Shown here: one piece after another, positions 1 to 10,125 of the stretch
Numbering within the stretch: the stretch's first letter is position 1
How the letters are laid out: each line of letters starts with the position of its first letter
Assembly (NCBI GenBank): GCA_030762935.1
Contig: CM060895.1
Location: 75,933,001 to 75,997,000 of the forward strand
Length of the DNA stretch: 64,000 nucleotides
Reading direction: 5' to 3'
From: Hymenopus coronatus
Lineage: Eukaryota; Arthropoda; Insecta; Mantodea; Hymenopodidae
Notes under the pieces: model-generated
What the model was told of the DNA's origin: nothing
Seen by the model: only the letters and a program-made list of their open reading frames with translations
Databases searched by the model: none
Translations under genes and position numbers: made by a program

Positions 1-438
1 ATTTTTTGTGCAGTAAGTTTTTGACTCTCTCTCTCTTACGAGTTTTGCACCACCATAACAGATCTTCAGAAAATGCAAGAGATATATGTATTGTTTGTCA
101 TTAAACTATCTTAAACATATGGCATTTATCAAAATTGTTACAGAAATTTTTAACAATATCAAAATGTTCGAAAAAACTCCATGTAAAGGGTAGTTGAGAG
201 TGGGAGGATTTTCTGAATTTTTTTTGTATCGTGGCCTGAAATACCACTTTTCATTTTTGAGCTATGCTGTTGAGAGAGAGAGAGACACATACACACACAC
301 ATGGAAATGTTTTTCAAAAATGGTTTTTAATGGGTCTCAAAACATGTATTTCCGGTGAAATCTCGGTATCGACTTTTTGGGTGAAATGCAATATCTTTTC
401 TATACACTATGTATATAGTACATGTAGAGAAAGTAAAA
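1..438 (-). repeat. Rep-1 dispersed repeat, cut by window edge
   Basis: This is the first copy of the Rep-1 family, in minus orientation. The window begins inside its core, so the stem-loop end is outside the sequence. A short CA microsatellite lies near 290, and the copy closes with the palindromic terminus (CTATGTATATAGTACATG) and the family's end signature AGAGAAAGTAAAA. The open frame here is not a gene, because the same frames recur in other copies. Confidence 0.85.
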
Positions 439-451
439 GAAAAACCGGAAA

Positions 452-690
452 ATACAGATAATGGTAAGGATCATTAATATGTATTGACGTTTTTAGTTAA
501 CTTCTATAGAATATAATGTTTTAAGGACTGCAATACATAAGATTGAATAATAGCTACTGCAGATTCTAAAGTTAAAATTGGAATTTGTGTAATGATGACT
601 AAAGATAAAAGATATATTATTATTTTTCTACCTGCATTTCCTAAAAGTTTTATTAGAAGGTGACCTGCAATTATGTTAGCGGCTAGCTCA
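452..690 (-). pseudogene. NUMT: mitochondrial ATP6 C-terminus joined to the COX3 start
   Basis: Read on the minus strand this encodes the C-terminal part of mitochondrial ATP synthase subunit 6. The diagnostic stretches are AANIIAGHLL and LESAVAIIQSYV. ATA and similar codons fit the mitochondrial code. One base is missing just after SYV; restoring the frame gives a VLKTLYS-EVN ending and a TAA stop at 493-495. After the stop the sequence resembles the first dozen COX3 codons (an NDPYH motif, family NHPYH). ATP6 followed directly by COX3 is the standard animal order. The frameshift, truncation at both ends and nuclear repeat flanks show a nuclear insertion rather than a working gene. Rep-1 ends about 15 bp below it. 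Confidence 0.85.
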
Positions 691-691
691 G

Positions 692-1180
692 AATATTTAC
701 ATTTCACAGATGCATTTTCTAAACACAATGAATATAAGAAAGTCGTCAAATAAAGGACCGAAGTACTTCGGACCATTAGGGAACATTATCTCCCAAGCCA
801 GAAGCAGTTCCAAATCTCTTTCCCAGGCCGAGGGTTGACAAGTTTCCCTACATCTGAGTCATACCCTCAGGTCCGACTATTGCTAACTAGATTCCTGATG
901 ACGTCCCAACGTTTCCCTGTAGACCAGTCATGTTCCTACCTCTCATCATCTCCCTTTCCCCATTTGTGTTGGCTTGGGAGTCAGTCGATCGTCAGTCACT
1001 CCCTACCTGCTAACTTTCTGCACTACTCCTCCCTAATTCAAAGACTGAGTAAAGTGATTCGTCTTTCATGAGGATTCATAATATAGGACGTTGTTTCAAT
1101 TGCAAGCACGTATACACTTGGGCACAGAAAAAGCGGCCCATTCCTCTAGATCGTAATACACTTTTTACTTTCTTAGTTGT
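692..1180. other. Unassigned stretch between the two NUMTs
   Basis: This stretch is GC-richer than its surroundings between 780 and 1060 and matches no repeat seen elsewhere in the window. It contains a perfect 14-bp palindrome, CCGAAGTACTTCGG, at 758-771. No convincing coding frame is present. Confidence 0.4.
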
Positions 1181-1716
1181 CGCCCTCCGTGGTGTAATGG
1201 TTACAATGCTAACATCATATACCCAAGACAATACATTTTTTCGGGTGTAAAAACCTTAACATGGGTTCCTTCGGAAGGGAAGTAAAGCCCTAATTTCATA
1301 GCATCACTGAAAGGTTGTAAAATTCCTACAAATCCAACTTTAATAGTCCTTTACGAAGGTGAATATAGCCTAATACTTTACGTTCTAGTAAAGTAAAAAA
1401 TGCCACCCCAACCATAACAAAAATAATTAAAATTAAACCCACCAAAATTGATATTAATAATTCTCTTACCATTTACTACTTGGTTTTAACCACTTGAATA
1501 GTAAATTAGCAGCTTTTATTCGATCAACACATCTTAATTGGAATGATTTATTCAATTCTTGGTGCCGCGTCGTAGACTTACGTCAAGAAAAAGAACTTTA
1601 AGCCTGATAGAGAGGCCTCTGAGCAAAATTTAGCTGTCTTTTACGTCTAATTTAGAATGTGACACTGAGAACAACAGTAATTAAAGAGCGTCCATAAATA
1701 ACACGCCATTTACACT
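1181..1716 (+). repeat. tRNA-derived SINE (family A), split by a NUMT
   Basis: The 5' head has an A-box-like TGGTGTAATGGTTACAATG and resembles a tRNA; the body contains TTTTCGGGTGTAAAAACC and, after the insertion, the shared block GCCTGATAGAGAGGCCTCTGAGCAAAA. The tail is AGCGTCCATAAATAACACGCC. Two further copies (23.3 kb and 53.9 kb) align along the whole body and lack the middle 265 bp, which are mitochondrial. Near-identical flanks (CTTTTTACTTTCTTAG before, a close variant after) look like a target duplication taken from the terminus of the adjacent Rep-1 copy. Confidence 0.8.
1288..1556 (-). pseudogene. NUMT: trnN/trnS1 fragment joined to ND1 N-terminus
   Basis: On the minus strand the order is a tRNA-Asn 3' end (TTCCAATTAAG), a tRNA-Ser(AGN) body (GTTGATC...AAAAGCTGCTAA, anticodon GCU), then the N-terminal half of NADH dehydrogenase subunit 1. 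The ND1 part is recognised by FTLLERKVLGYI, RKG and ILQPFSDAMKL. One base is missing after RKG, which breaks the frame. trnN next to trnS1 is the ancestral arthropod order. ND1 directly after trnS1 on the same strand is not, so this is either a composite insertion or a copy of a rearranged mitochondrial genome. It lies inside SINE A. Confidence 0.85.
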
Positions 1717-1719
1717 TTT

Positions 1720-2647
1720 TTTACTCTCTTAGCATGTATGTAGCAGGTAAATATATGTATGCTTTGAAAACCCACTGAATAAAACTACACATTTTAACTT
1801 CTCCAGCCAGTAAGCACAATGTACATAATGGATAGAGAAGGTATTGCAGTCCACCCAAAAATTCAGTGTTGAGATTTCACTGGAAATGTATTTTTTGGCA
1901 TCTCCCGAGTCCGAAAAAAACACTTTTAGAAAAAGGTCCATATGTGTGTCTGGACAATATATCAAAAACCTAAACACAGCAAATACCAAACTTGGTTTTT
2001 ATTTTTAGTAGCTTCCAAGGATGCCACACGAAGGTTTTCAAGAAACGCCCTCACCACAAAACACCATTTACATGGAAACATTTTTGAAACAAAATTGTTT
2101 TTCTCAAAAATGGCTAACGATATTGATTAAAATACTGTATATTAAATATATTTACATCACTAATAAAATGTATTTTTTTATTTTTCTGGGAATAGACTCT
2201 GAAGACGAGTTTTACAACATTTTTTTGAGAGATAGACAAAAACTTGCTGTACAAACAATTTAGATCTCATTAAAGCACATAATTTAGGTAATGTACGTTT
2301 TTTATGTAGAGCTGACCGTTTCTGGGATACTCCTTGTCATGGGCTTCAATTTTAAATTACTAAAACTTTTCTCAAACGGGTAGTGGCGTTTCGTTTCATC
2401 TCTCTTATTTTACTGAAAGCTATGCTAACCGAATTACAATTGTTTCACATAGGACCAGCTTTTAAAAAGATTGACTACTGATTTAGCCTAGTGTATTCCT
2501 TGTGTCTTTCTACTTACCAGAAAGCAAGTAATAAGACAATGTCTGCTAATGTTTACCTTGCATGTCGTAGATAAAAGAATAATCTTTTGTGTGGAAAGTA
2601 TTTTGTGTAATGCTTAGAGAAAGGCATATGAATAGAAGAGATAAGAT
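1720..2647 (+). repeat. Rep-1, near-complete copy
   Basis: Runs from the palindromic start (degraded, TTTACTCTCTTAGCATGTATG) through the core to the GAGAAAGGCATATGAAT terminus. The start abuts SINE A, which appears to have inserted at this end. Belongs to the subfamily whose distal half carries the TTTCGTTTCATCTCTCTTATTTT-like insertion. Confidence 0.8.
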
Positions 2648-2654
2648 TTCTACA

Positions 2655-2805
2655 AATGGTCCAAGTGTGTGTTTGTTTACATTATGTGTGTATGAGGGTG
2701 TGCTTCTGAATAGCTTAACTCAAAAAGAAAATTTCGATAAAAACCGAATTTGGTATTTAATTTCAGCACCTTCCAATCACGAGACACACAGCTTTTTATG
2801 AAAAA
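2655..2805 (+). repeat. Rep-1 internal fragment
   Basis: Contains the TG-rich segment, AGCTTAACTCAAAAA and the CACCTTCCAATCACGAGACAC block. Both ends are missing. Confidence 0.6.
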
Positions 2806-2899
2806 GAGTATGAAACTGCCCTTGCGTGGTTACGGGCTAAACCGCGTGCTCAACAAGACATATAAGACGCAATTGAACGTTAAAAAGTGTATAATAGGC

Positions 2900-3075
2900 T
2901 GCCTCCGTGGTCGAGTGGTCAGCGAGCTGACTTCTGACCCTGAGGACCGTGTTCGATTCCCGGCTGGGGCGGCGTATTTTTCTTTAACCGGAATTATTCC
3001 CCACAGAGTCTGAAAATATATGTGAGAGTGAATTTGCTGATATTTAGTATTATAAGATGATTAACCAGTAACAAC
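2900..3075 (+). repeat. tRNA-derived SINE (family C)
   Basis: Positions 2902-2972 look like a tRNA: acceptor-like GCCTCCG pairs with CTGGGGC (6 of 7 including a GU), an A-box region TGGTCGAGTGG and a B-box GTTCGATTCCC. The body (GGAATTATTCCCCACAGAGTCTG) is shared with a second copy at 43.7 kb, so this is a dispersed SINE rather than a single tRNA gene. No poly-A tail is obvious. Confidence 0.7.
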
Positions 3076-3454
3076 AACCTAGAGTGGATATAAGAGTTGT
3101 TTCAGAAGTAAAAAAAAAGTTAGTTAAAATGTCCCCGATATGACCATAGAAGCTAAAGAGGCTATACAAATGAAATATTTTAAAAACGTTTGTAATTCTT
3201 TATGGGAGTTATCGGCTTCAATGCATATATTTTATTGAGAATAAATTAGTGACTAAAACAGTTAATTATTCAGAGTTAATTAAAAGTGTTAGTTACGACA
3301 GTGAAATACTGTTAATAATTCAAATACTAATGCGAATTTATATATCCAAGATCGCGATTTAGGATAGATGCAAAAGATTCGCCGCTGATACCAAGCCCAG
3401 CCATACAGGAGAGCAATACCAATCATTAAAGAAAATTCAATTAAAATCACACAA
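3076..3454. other. Unassigned AT-rich stretch
   Basis: No repeat, RNA or coding feature recognised. The minus-strand open frame running through it extends into Rep-1-like DNA and shows no family motif. Confidence 0.3.
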
Positions 3455-3600
3455 ACATAAGTTTGTACATCCGTCTGTCTGTCTAGAAGTGCGTCCAAAT
3501 CCGTAGTTAAGTTTAATATCTTCCAAAGAGGCAACACAAAGATTTTAAGAAAGTCCTCCCACCACCATCTATCCTTTAAGTAGAACATTTTATTTTTTAA
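3455..3600 (+). repeat. Rep-1 fragment, diverged
   Basis: The run AAGTTTAATATCTTCCAAAG, AGATTTTAAGAAAGTCC and CCATCTATCCTTTAAGTAG matches the middle of Rep-1 with many changes. This explains the longest open frame in the window (179 aa on the minus strand), which should not be called a gene. Confidence 0.5.
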
Positions 3601-4380
3601 TATCCTGTAACGAATACACTTTGCATAACATTCGGGGTCTGAAAACAAAGAATCATCAACACCAAAAACAGAATAGATGTTAATATAGCGAAATAATAAA
3701 AGCAGCCGTGGTTTTCCAGATAAATAACTGCGTGAGAGTAACCGATTTGAACCCCAAGGACGCGGAACCGAGAACACGCATCCACTGTTATATATGTGTA
3801 CAACATAAAAGAGCAAGAGATTGAACAACTTTGTTGAATCAACCCTAAATATTTTAGCCCGAACATGATTTTATAGATTCAGCGAGTTAATTCAGGAATT
3901 TTTCATGAAAGAGATTGAAATATTGATTAACCTATAGGAATTCAAAACTCTATATCAGCTAGGTTAATTAACACACCTTAACATGCAATAGTCTGATAAG
4001 ACACTAGCTTCATGTAAAATGCAGTGTCCTAGAGGCCGCCTTGTTATAGCGCTCTGGGTTCAATGCCCTTCTGTTCTGGCAGGCTTGTTTCTCACCATCG
4101 TAGCGATTCCATTCCAATTACAGAGAACTGATTGCGTTCATGGGAGAATTACCGCAACCGTATATCTGATACTGGTTGTGGAGCAAATGGATTCTGTATT
4201 CAAAGGCAATAATTTGGTTCAAATTTCTACCTCAATGTACTGCGAAAGATACTAAGGTACTTAACACAAATGTAACAACGGCAGTTCGACTAAGAGCCTT
4301 CTTATATTGACAATGTTTTTATTTTCAGTCTAGTATTTGGAGTCAATTTATTGCTAAGATATCAGTTAAAGAAGATAAAG
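3601..4380. other. Unassigned stretch with a possible SINE remnant
   Basis: Only 4022-4210 stands out: GAGGCCGCCTTGTTATAG followed by GGGTTCAATGCCC resembles degenerate A- and B-boxes of a tRNA-derived SINE, with a GC-richer tail. No second copy was found, so the reading is weak. Confidence 0.25.
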
Positions 4381-4388
4381 TACGAGAT

Positions 4389-4480
4389 CTCTGCAAAAAT
4401 ACACCAAATGCAAGAGGCTGTCAACACTACAATATTGTCGCATGTTGACAGCTTCTTGCATTTGATGTATGTTGGCAGGA
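4389..4480. other. Long imperfect hairpin, miRNA-precursor-like
   Basis: The two arms (about 4389-4426 and 4443-4480) are reverse complements with few mismatches. The innermost 27 bp have only a C/A mismatch and a G.T pair (core CAAATGCAAGA-GCTGTCAACA). The 16-nt loop contains CAATATTG. Arm length (about 38 bp) and loop size fit a pre-miRNA or a small fold-back. No other copy was seen here. Either strand could be transcribed, and nothing shows expression. Confidence 0.6.
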
Positions 4481-6408
4481 TTGTTGTCTTTGTAAGTTTT
4501 CATATGTTGGAGCTGACTGGAGCCACTGGGCTGACTCTCTTTAGGAACGCAACCTTCAAAAAGTAACCATGTTAGTAACAAGATGGTGGCCAACATGCTC
4601 TATTCCTCCAGGACATCGTTGAAACAGTGTGTAATGTTGGAATTGAAAATTAGTGCTCCTTTGTGCATGAAGTTAGCGACTACTTCCGTTAATCCCAGGA
4701 CCAATTCCTCGCTGCCGAGCTTGAAATCGTCCCGTCATGATTTCTTTGTCTTGATCCTTTGTCTGTTTGTCAAAAAATGAGAGTTTAAATAATATTTCAC
4801 AGAAGGGTTACGACAAAAAGATACTTGTGTGTATATATAAATGTAAATGTCTGTGTTTTTTACTTACAAACCTATAAATTACCATACTTCCTATATCAAT
4901 TAGCTGCTACATGTATGTATTTGAAAACTAAAAATATTAGTATCAAAAATTTTTCAATTATCAAAATAATATCACAAATATTTTGAATATGACTTAAGCA
5001 CGAAAAAGAAGATTTGCCATAAAAATATCTACTGACTTTCCTATAGAGTATTGCCTATCTGTAACCAATACTTCAAGTGTCTTTATAATGAAAATAACAT
5101 TACCTTTTATAACAATGTTGTTTTATTTTGTTGTAAATTATGGTATTTAATTAGAATCATTTTAAAACAGTAAGGGTTTTCTAATGTTTACTGTAGGTGT
5201 AATTTGTTGATAATCTTCACTTTGCGTCTTTAAAATCTACTTGATAGAAAGTAGGTATGGCTCAACTCCTCAGCATTGCATTTTATTTAATATTAAGTTG
5301 TAGAGAATTTTTCAGCTTTTCTATTTTATAAAACATGGATCTGTTATTTTTCCTCCAGCTAGCTACTTATGGTTATGTCGTGTGAGATCTTTCTCTCAGG
5401 TTATGTCTGTGTGGTTACGAGAATGGATAATACCAGTTAAGTTTTCTGAGAATATTGAATGGAGGCTAATAACTGGTTTATTTGGAAACAGTTAAAATAT
5501 TTTAAGATGAATAATTAACTGTTTTTAACTCTAAGCACGAAAGGCTCAATTGGGAATTCAATACCTTCTGAAATAAAAGTTTGTTGAAAAATCGCACCTA
5601 AATCATTTCAAGAATTAGCCAATGTAGAGGCTATTTAGGATTGAATAGTCAGAGTGGGTAAAATCTGTGGCTCCGATGCCAAAAGTAAAGCAACATCCAT
5701 ACCATACCAACTTATACCATAGGAACTTTAGTGGTGTAGTCAGAAGTAGGCGGGACTTAATAAAAATACCTGCACTTCGAAAGTTTCTTTACTCTCTGAC
5801 GGCTCTTGCGTTTCGTTATCATGCGCTTCTTGTGCTTAAAATTACTCTTGCTATAGTGATCGTAGTACAGCGGTGATCGGTAAGTGATTCGCCCTATTGC
5901 GATTTAACAAGACACGGTAACATAAACTCTATAGTTTACGAAGAAACAATTTTTTTCTTGAAACAAAGTCTTTAATGCACTAGAAGTTTGCATATTTAAT
6001 ATGACTTAGTTCTAATTCTTCGCGTTTAAATTCAGCCGTAGTTTCAGTATTTTAAAACAATTGGCAGCTTGTTCTAAATAGGTCACTTATTGGTCTTCAT
6101 GTTGTCATTTGTCTATTCTCGCCACAGCCATGCATTCCCAGAAAGAAAGAAACAGATCTCACTGGAGTAGCAAGTTGGCTCCAGAAACACCGGAGGAACA
6201 GAAACAAGCAAAGATGAAATTAGTTGCAAAAGTTCGTTAAAATACTTTTTTTTACATCCTTTCCCGTAACTTATTCTTCTGTTAACATCGGCAATCACGT
6301 TCGCACTCATTTTCATTAAATTCCAAGTTAATTTAGTCATTAATCATTAATATCCCTCCTCTTGTCTTATTCCTTAGCAATTCCACCTTACTGGTGTACT
6401 CCCCACAG
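4481..6408. other. Unassigned AT-rich DNA
   Basis: No clear repeat copy, RNA or coding frame. Slightly GC-richer at 5670-5880, where an open frame of 69 codons shows no known motif. Confidence 0.3.
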
Positions 6409-6483
6409 GAATCCCGGTGAGATGTGCCCCTGGCTCATCAAGAGCTTCCTGCTGGAATGTACAGAGGGTAACTTCCCCTCGCG
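6409..6483 (+). CDS. Exon-like GC-rich island (candidate exon 1 of an unknown gene)
   Basis: A good 3' splice site (GTGTACTCCCCACAG) precedes a frame with G/C in most third positions, unlike the AT-rich surroundings. It reads from NPGEMCPWLIKSF to about NFPS. A modest donor (CG|GTGGTA) leaves two bases that, with the single leading base of the exon-like block at 8482, make an in-frame Arg codon. The encoded piece has two Cys. I do not recognise the family. It could also be a chance GC-rich segment, and no upstream exon or start codon was found. Confidence 0.25.
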
Positions 6484-6689
6484 GTGGTACGCGAGCACGT
6501 GCTTTGCCACTTTACGTTTGCTAGACATCAACCCTTCTTCGACGTGCTTCCATCACAACCGCTGCCTCACCCAGTTTATTTCATTTCTAACCAAGCTCTT
6601 CATTTCCATTTCAGAGTTTACCCTTTCTATGCCTGCTAGAGTAGAGGAAGTATTGTATATTCAGCTAATATATATCATTTGAGGTCCAT

Positions 6690-6902
6690 TAAATTATTGT
6701 CTTCTTTACATGATACATAGACAGATCAGTATTGCTTTCCATTCTAAAATTCGATATCGATTACAAAAATGTCCGAATGTCCATGAAACTGTGAACACGA
6801 TAACTCACATTTCGAAACTTTTGATTTTCGCAAAAATGCCTCTAACGATTTTGATTAAATGTTGGTATTTAACGGACTTTTCGTATTGGGGTTATAGTTC
6901 CA

Positions 6903-6948
<46 letters not shown>

Positions 6949-6966
6949 TACACAGAACTTTTTTTA
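6690..6966. repeat. Two Rep-1 fragments in opposite orientations
   Basis: 6690-6865 reads in plus orientation (CATTCTAAAATTCGATATCG, then AACGATTTTGATTAAAT). From 6866 the sequence flips to minus orientation (TTGGTATTTAACGGACTTTT) and ends in a CA microsatellite. Confidence 0.65.
6905..6948. repeat. (CA)n microsatellite
   Basis: About 22 CA units at the position where Rep-1 copies normally carry a CA tract, so it is an expanded internal part of the element. It creates false open frames of HTHTHT or CVCVCV on the two strands. Confidence 0.95.
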
Positions 6967-6974
6967 AAATGTCT

Positions 6975-7628
6975 TTTTTCTTCCTCTGTACTTACTATGT
7001 ATGTAGTATATAGAGAATGTATTGTATTCCAACCAAAATTCAATAGAGATTTCGCCGGAAATAAATGTTTTGAGACCCCCTGAAGCCAAACCAAAGCATA
7101 TGTCCCTATGTATGTTTGTGGGCACCATAGCCCGAAGAAAAAAAGTCCGTTAAAGACCAAATTTGGTGCTAAAATTCACTATCTTTCAAAGATGCGACCA
7201 AATATTTTCAATACAATCTCCCGACCCCAACTAGACTTTATATTGAAAAAGTTTCAAAAATTTTGATTTTGTCTAAAATGGCTATAACGATTGTAAGTAA
7301 ATTTCCGTATATTAAATATATTTACATGAGAGATCAAATTTATACCTTCAATTTTCTGGAAACAGCCTCTGAAGACCTCTTTATTGTGATCGATTTTTGT
7401 GTGAGTGATAAACCATAAAAAATGGCCAAAAACTTAATACACAAAAACTGTAGATCTCGTTAAAACACACAGCCTATTGTCATATGCCTTTCCTGGAGTA
7501 GACCGTTTCCTGGATATTCCTTGTTTGTTTTCAGTTTTAAAATACTTAAAACTTTTCTCATACGGGAATTTGCAAACTCCGGGCCATGCAAAGAAACGGA
7601 TTTCAACCATATGGCAATTATCTTTATT
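6975..7628 (+). repeat. Rep-1, left arm of an inverted pair
   Basis: Starts near the palindromic end (TGTACTTACTATGTATGTAGT) and runs to the conserved CATATGGCAATTATC block, lacking the last 150 bp or so. It meets an oppositely oriented copy head to head at about 7628. Confidence 0.8.
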
Positions 7629-8255
7629 TAGGTAATAAGAAGATACACTAGGCTAAAAGATAGTCAAATCTTTAAAAATCTATCGCTATGTGAACAATTG
7701 AAGTTTGGTTCGCTTTGCACGTCCATCAGTACAGCAAAAAAAGGATGAAATGACAGGTGAATTCCCGCTTGAGAAAAGTTACGTAGTTTAAAATTCAAAC
7801 AAATAACAAGGAATATATCGGAAACCGTGAACTCTGGTAAAAAATGTACATCACATAAGCTGTGTGTTTTAAAAAAGAACTAAATTTTTATATATTAATT
7901 TTTGTATATCTCTTAGTTTACGAGTTACATCCAGAATGTAGAGGTATTTAGAAGCTACTCTCAGAAAATTCAAGATATAACTTTTATTAATGATTTAAAT
8001 ATCTTTAATATACACTATTTTAATAAAAACGTTAACTTTTTTTGAGAAAAATAAAATTTTCACGAAGTTTCCATATAAAGGGTAGTTTAGCTTAGTGAAT
8101 TTTCTTGAAAACTTTCGTGTCACATCCTTGGAAGATACTAAACTTAAATACCAAGTTCTTTTTAGACTGAGGGGGCTTCAAAACATATCATTCTGGCAAG
8201 ATATCGAATATTATATGGAATAGAATAATTGCTCTTTATACTATGTATATAGTAC
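7629..8255 (-). repeat. Rep-1, right arm of an inverted pair
   Basis: Minus-orientation copy ending in the standard terminus (ACTATGTATATAGTACGTATAG then AGAAAGTAAAA). It also lacks the stem-loop end, so the pair forms an inverted repeat with arms of about 630-650 bp. Confidence 0.8.
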
Positions 8256-8384
8256 GTATAGAGAAAGTAAAAACAAGGGTCCCGTTTTTAGAGGGTGGGG
8301 AGAGGTTTTACAAATATCGACATGATCATCCGCTCCATTAGGGCCACGTTTTGTACATGCAAGGATACATTGAAGTAATGCATG

Positions 8385-8432
8385 ATAGTGACAGAGAAAG
8401 CTCTATGAATGTAACACATCAGATTTTCCTCT
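8385..8432 (+). repeat. Rep-1 stem-loop end fragment
   Basis: Only the distal end survives: ACAGAGAAAGCTCTATGAATG followed by TAACACATCAGATTTT. Confidence 0.6.
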
Positions 8433-8481
8433 TTCGTAAATATACACAACGTATATGTAAAATGTATGTTTGCATTTACAG

Positions 8482-8594
8482 GCTCTCCTGCTGGGATAAG
8501 CTGAACTCTCTGCTTCAGTTCACTTCCAAACACGCGGCTGTGACCTCCACCCGATGCTGCCCCAACATCTGGCAAGCGCCGTACACATGCAGAG
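8482..8594 (+). CDS. Exon-like GC-rich island (candidate exon 2)
   Basis: A splice acceptor (TTTGCATTTACAG) is followed by 113 nt that stay open in only one frame, with about two thirds G/C at third positions. It encodes a Cys-rich piece (LSCWDKL near the start, RCCPNIWQAPYTCR at the end) before a donor (AGAG|GTTATT). The reading phase matches the proposed exon at 6409 and leaves one base that fits the block at 8768. Codon composition is the best coding evidence in this part of the window. Function unknown; a Cys-rich secreted protein is a guess. Confidence 0.35.
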
Positions 8595-8767
8595 GTTATT
8601 TGTTTGCATTTTTTATGGAGCGATACCTTGCGTCCATCATTATTCTGTCTAGATCACCCTTCCTTTGTTTCCCGCCGCCTTTCTTCACTATACATACAGG
8701 CTGTCGGTGAGGTTATGCACCGAACCAGGTAGGTAAATGGTGATTCTTTTTTGTTTTTCTCCCGCAG

Positions 8768-8802
8768 CACGGGTACACCCGAGAAGACCACCAATGTGGT
8801 AG
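8768..8802 (+). CDS. Possible short terminal exon
   Basis: The strongest polypyrimidine acceptor in the region (TTTTTTGTTTTTCTCCCGCAG) is followed by a frame continuing from the block at 8482 for about ten codons (RVHPRRPPMW) to a TAG stop. It rests on splice signals alone. Confidence 0.25.
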
Positions 8803-9399
8803 GGTAGGGGACGGATGATCCAAAACCAGACCAAAGTTTCAGTTTCATAAAGCACGTGTGGTTTTTACCCCCTTGAAGCCAGTTTTGCTTGTTTTTAAAA
8901 ACAATGGTCCTCCGTTTCATTGTGAAGAAGCATACGCAGCCAAGCTACGAGCTTCAGCTATGAGCATACGTCCAAAAGCAGCTGTTAATATACATTATGG
9001 TAGTTCGAATCTTCAGTGAAGTAAACTGACTAACCCCTCACACAACCACCAGTAACATACCGTGAACGTATTTTAAGTTAATCAAAATAGACATTTGTAA
9101 TAATGATTTTATTACATATACAGATAGATATTCAAAACTTTTTAAGAGCTGATTAGTAATTTCGTGACATCTTTAATTTTCGTCCTCTTTGCAAGACCAG
9201 GAGAGGAAGAAATAGACTTCCAATTTGAGAAATAATATCAAAGGGTAGTTTAAAGTAAAATGTTAGTTGTGGAAGGATAAGAATTATTTTCCTTTGAAGT
9301 TTTAAAAGTAAGACAATCTTGGATTACAAGACCAATGTTTTATTTTTAAACTATTAAAACATTCAACGTTAATAATATTTTATTTTATATTTTTATAAG
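8803..9399. other. Unassigned stretch
   Basis: Could hold a 3' untranslated region if the exon model at 6.4-8.8 kb is right. Otherwise nothing recognisable. Confidence 0.3.
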
Positions 9400-10118
9400 T
9401 AGCTATTAGAAAATTAAAACAAATAACAATGAATATCTTGGAAATGGATAATCACAAAAATATATTGATGATAAATTGTGTGCTAAAACAAAACTACATT
9501 TTTGATAAGTAATATTTCTCATCTTTTACTGTTTTAACACTTATGCAAAATTCAGAATGCAGATTACTTGATAATGTTCTCAGAATACTGAAGATATACA
9601 TATAATATTTTATCAAAATATCTTAAACATATGCCATTTTACTCAAAATCGTTAAAGCACTTTTTGAGAAAATCAGTATTTTTAAAATATTTATATGTTA
9701 AAAAGTAGTCATGGCTGAACAGACTTTCTTCAATACATTCCTGTCGCAGCTTTGGTATATACTGAACTTATATTTGTTTGTTTTTGTTGCTTTTTTGAGT
9801 TATGCTAATCGAGATAAACTTAGCGCAAATTGCCTTATTACTTAATTCCTTCTAAGTATTCAAAAGTCATTAGAAATGACGAAGACTTCAGAGGGTATTC
9901 CAACAATTTCAAGATATACGTTTTGTTTGTCGCGTAAATAGATTTAATATACGGAACTTTAAACAGAATCGTTAGAGCCATTTTTGAAAAAATTGAAAAT
10001 TTCGAACTTCATCGATACCGTAATTACATATAAATCTTGGTATTTAACGGACATTTCGTATGGGAGTTATGGTATCCACAAACACACACACACACATGGA
10101 CCTTTTCAATTATTTTTT
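9400..10118 (-). repeat. Two partial Rep-1 copies in tandem
   Basis: 9400-9800 carries AAAACAAATAACAATGAATATC and the following core with many changes. At about 9800 the sequence re-enters the family near GAGTTATGCTAATCGAGATAAAC and continues to a short CA tract at 10079-10097. Neither copy has both ends. Confidence 0.6.
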
Positions 10119-10125
10119 TTTACTT

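Noticed and set aside
758..771. Perfect 14-bp palindrome CCGAAGTACTTCGG
   Set aside because: Single short palindrome without a paired element; listed only as context.
2902..2972. A functional tRNA gene
   Set aside because: The acceptor and T-arm have mismatches and the same body occurs downstream of another tRNA-like head at 43.7 kb, so it is a SINE.
3289..3866. Two overlapping long minus-strand open frames (179 and 89 codons)
   Set aside because: They overlap Rep-1-like DNA, have no domain or splice evidence and no GC3 bias.
6409..6483. Slight resemblance of the NPG-M--W-I motif to a paired-box (Pax) segment
   Set aside because: Spacing and later residues do not fit, and the similarity is too short to matter.
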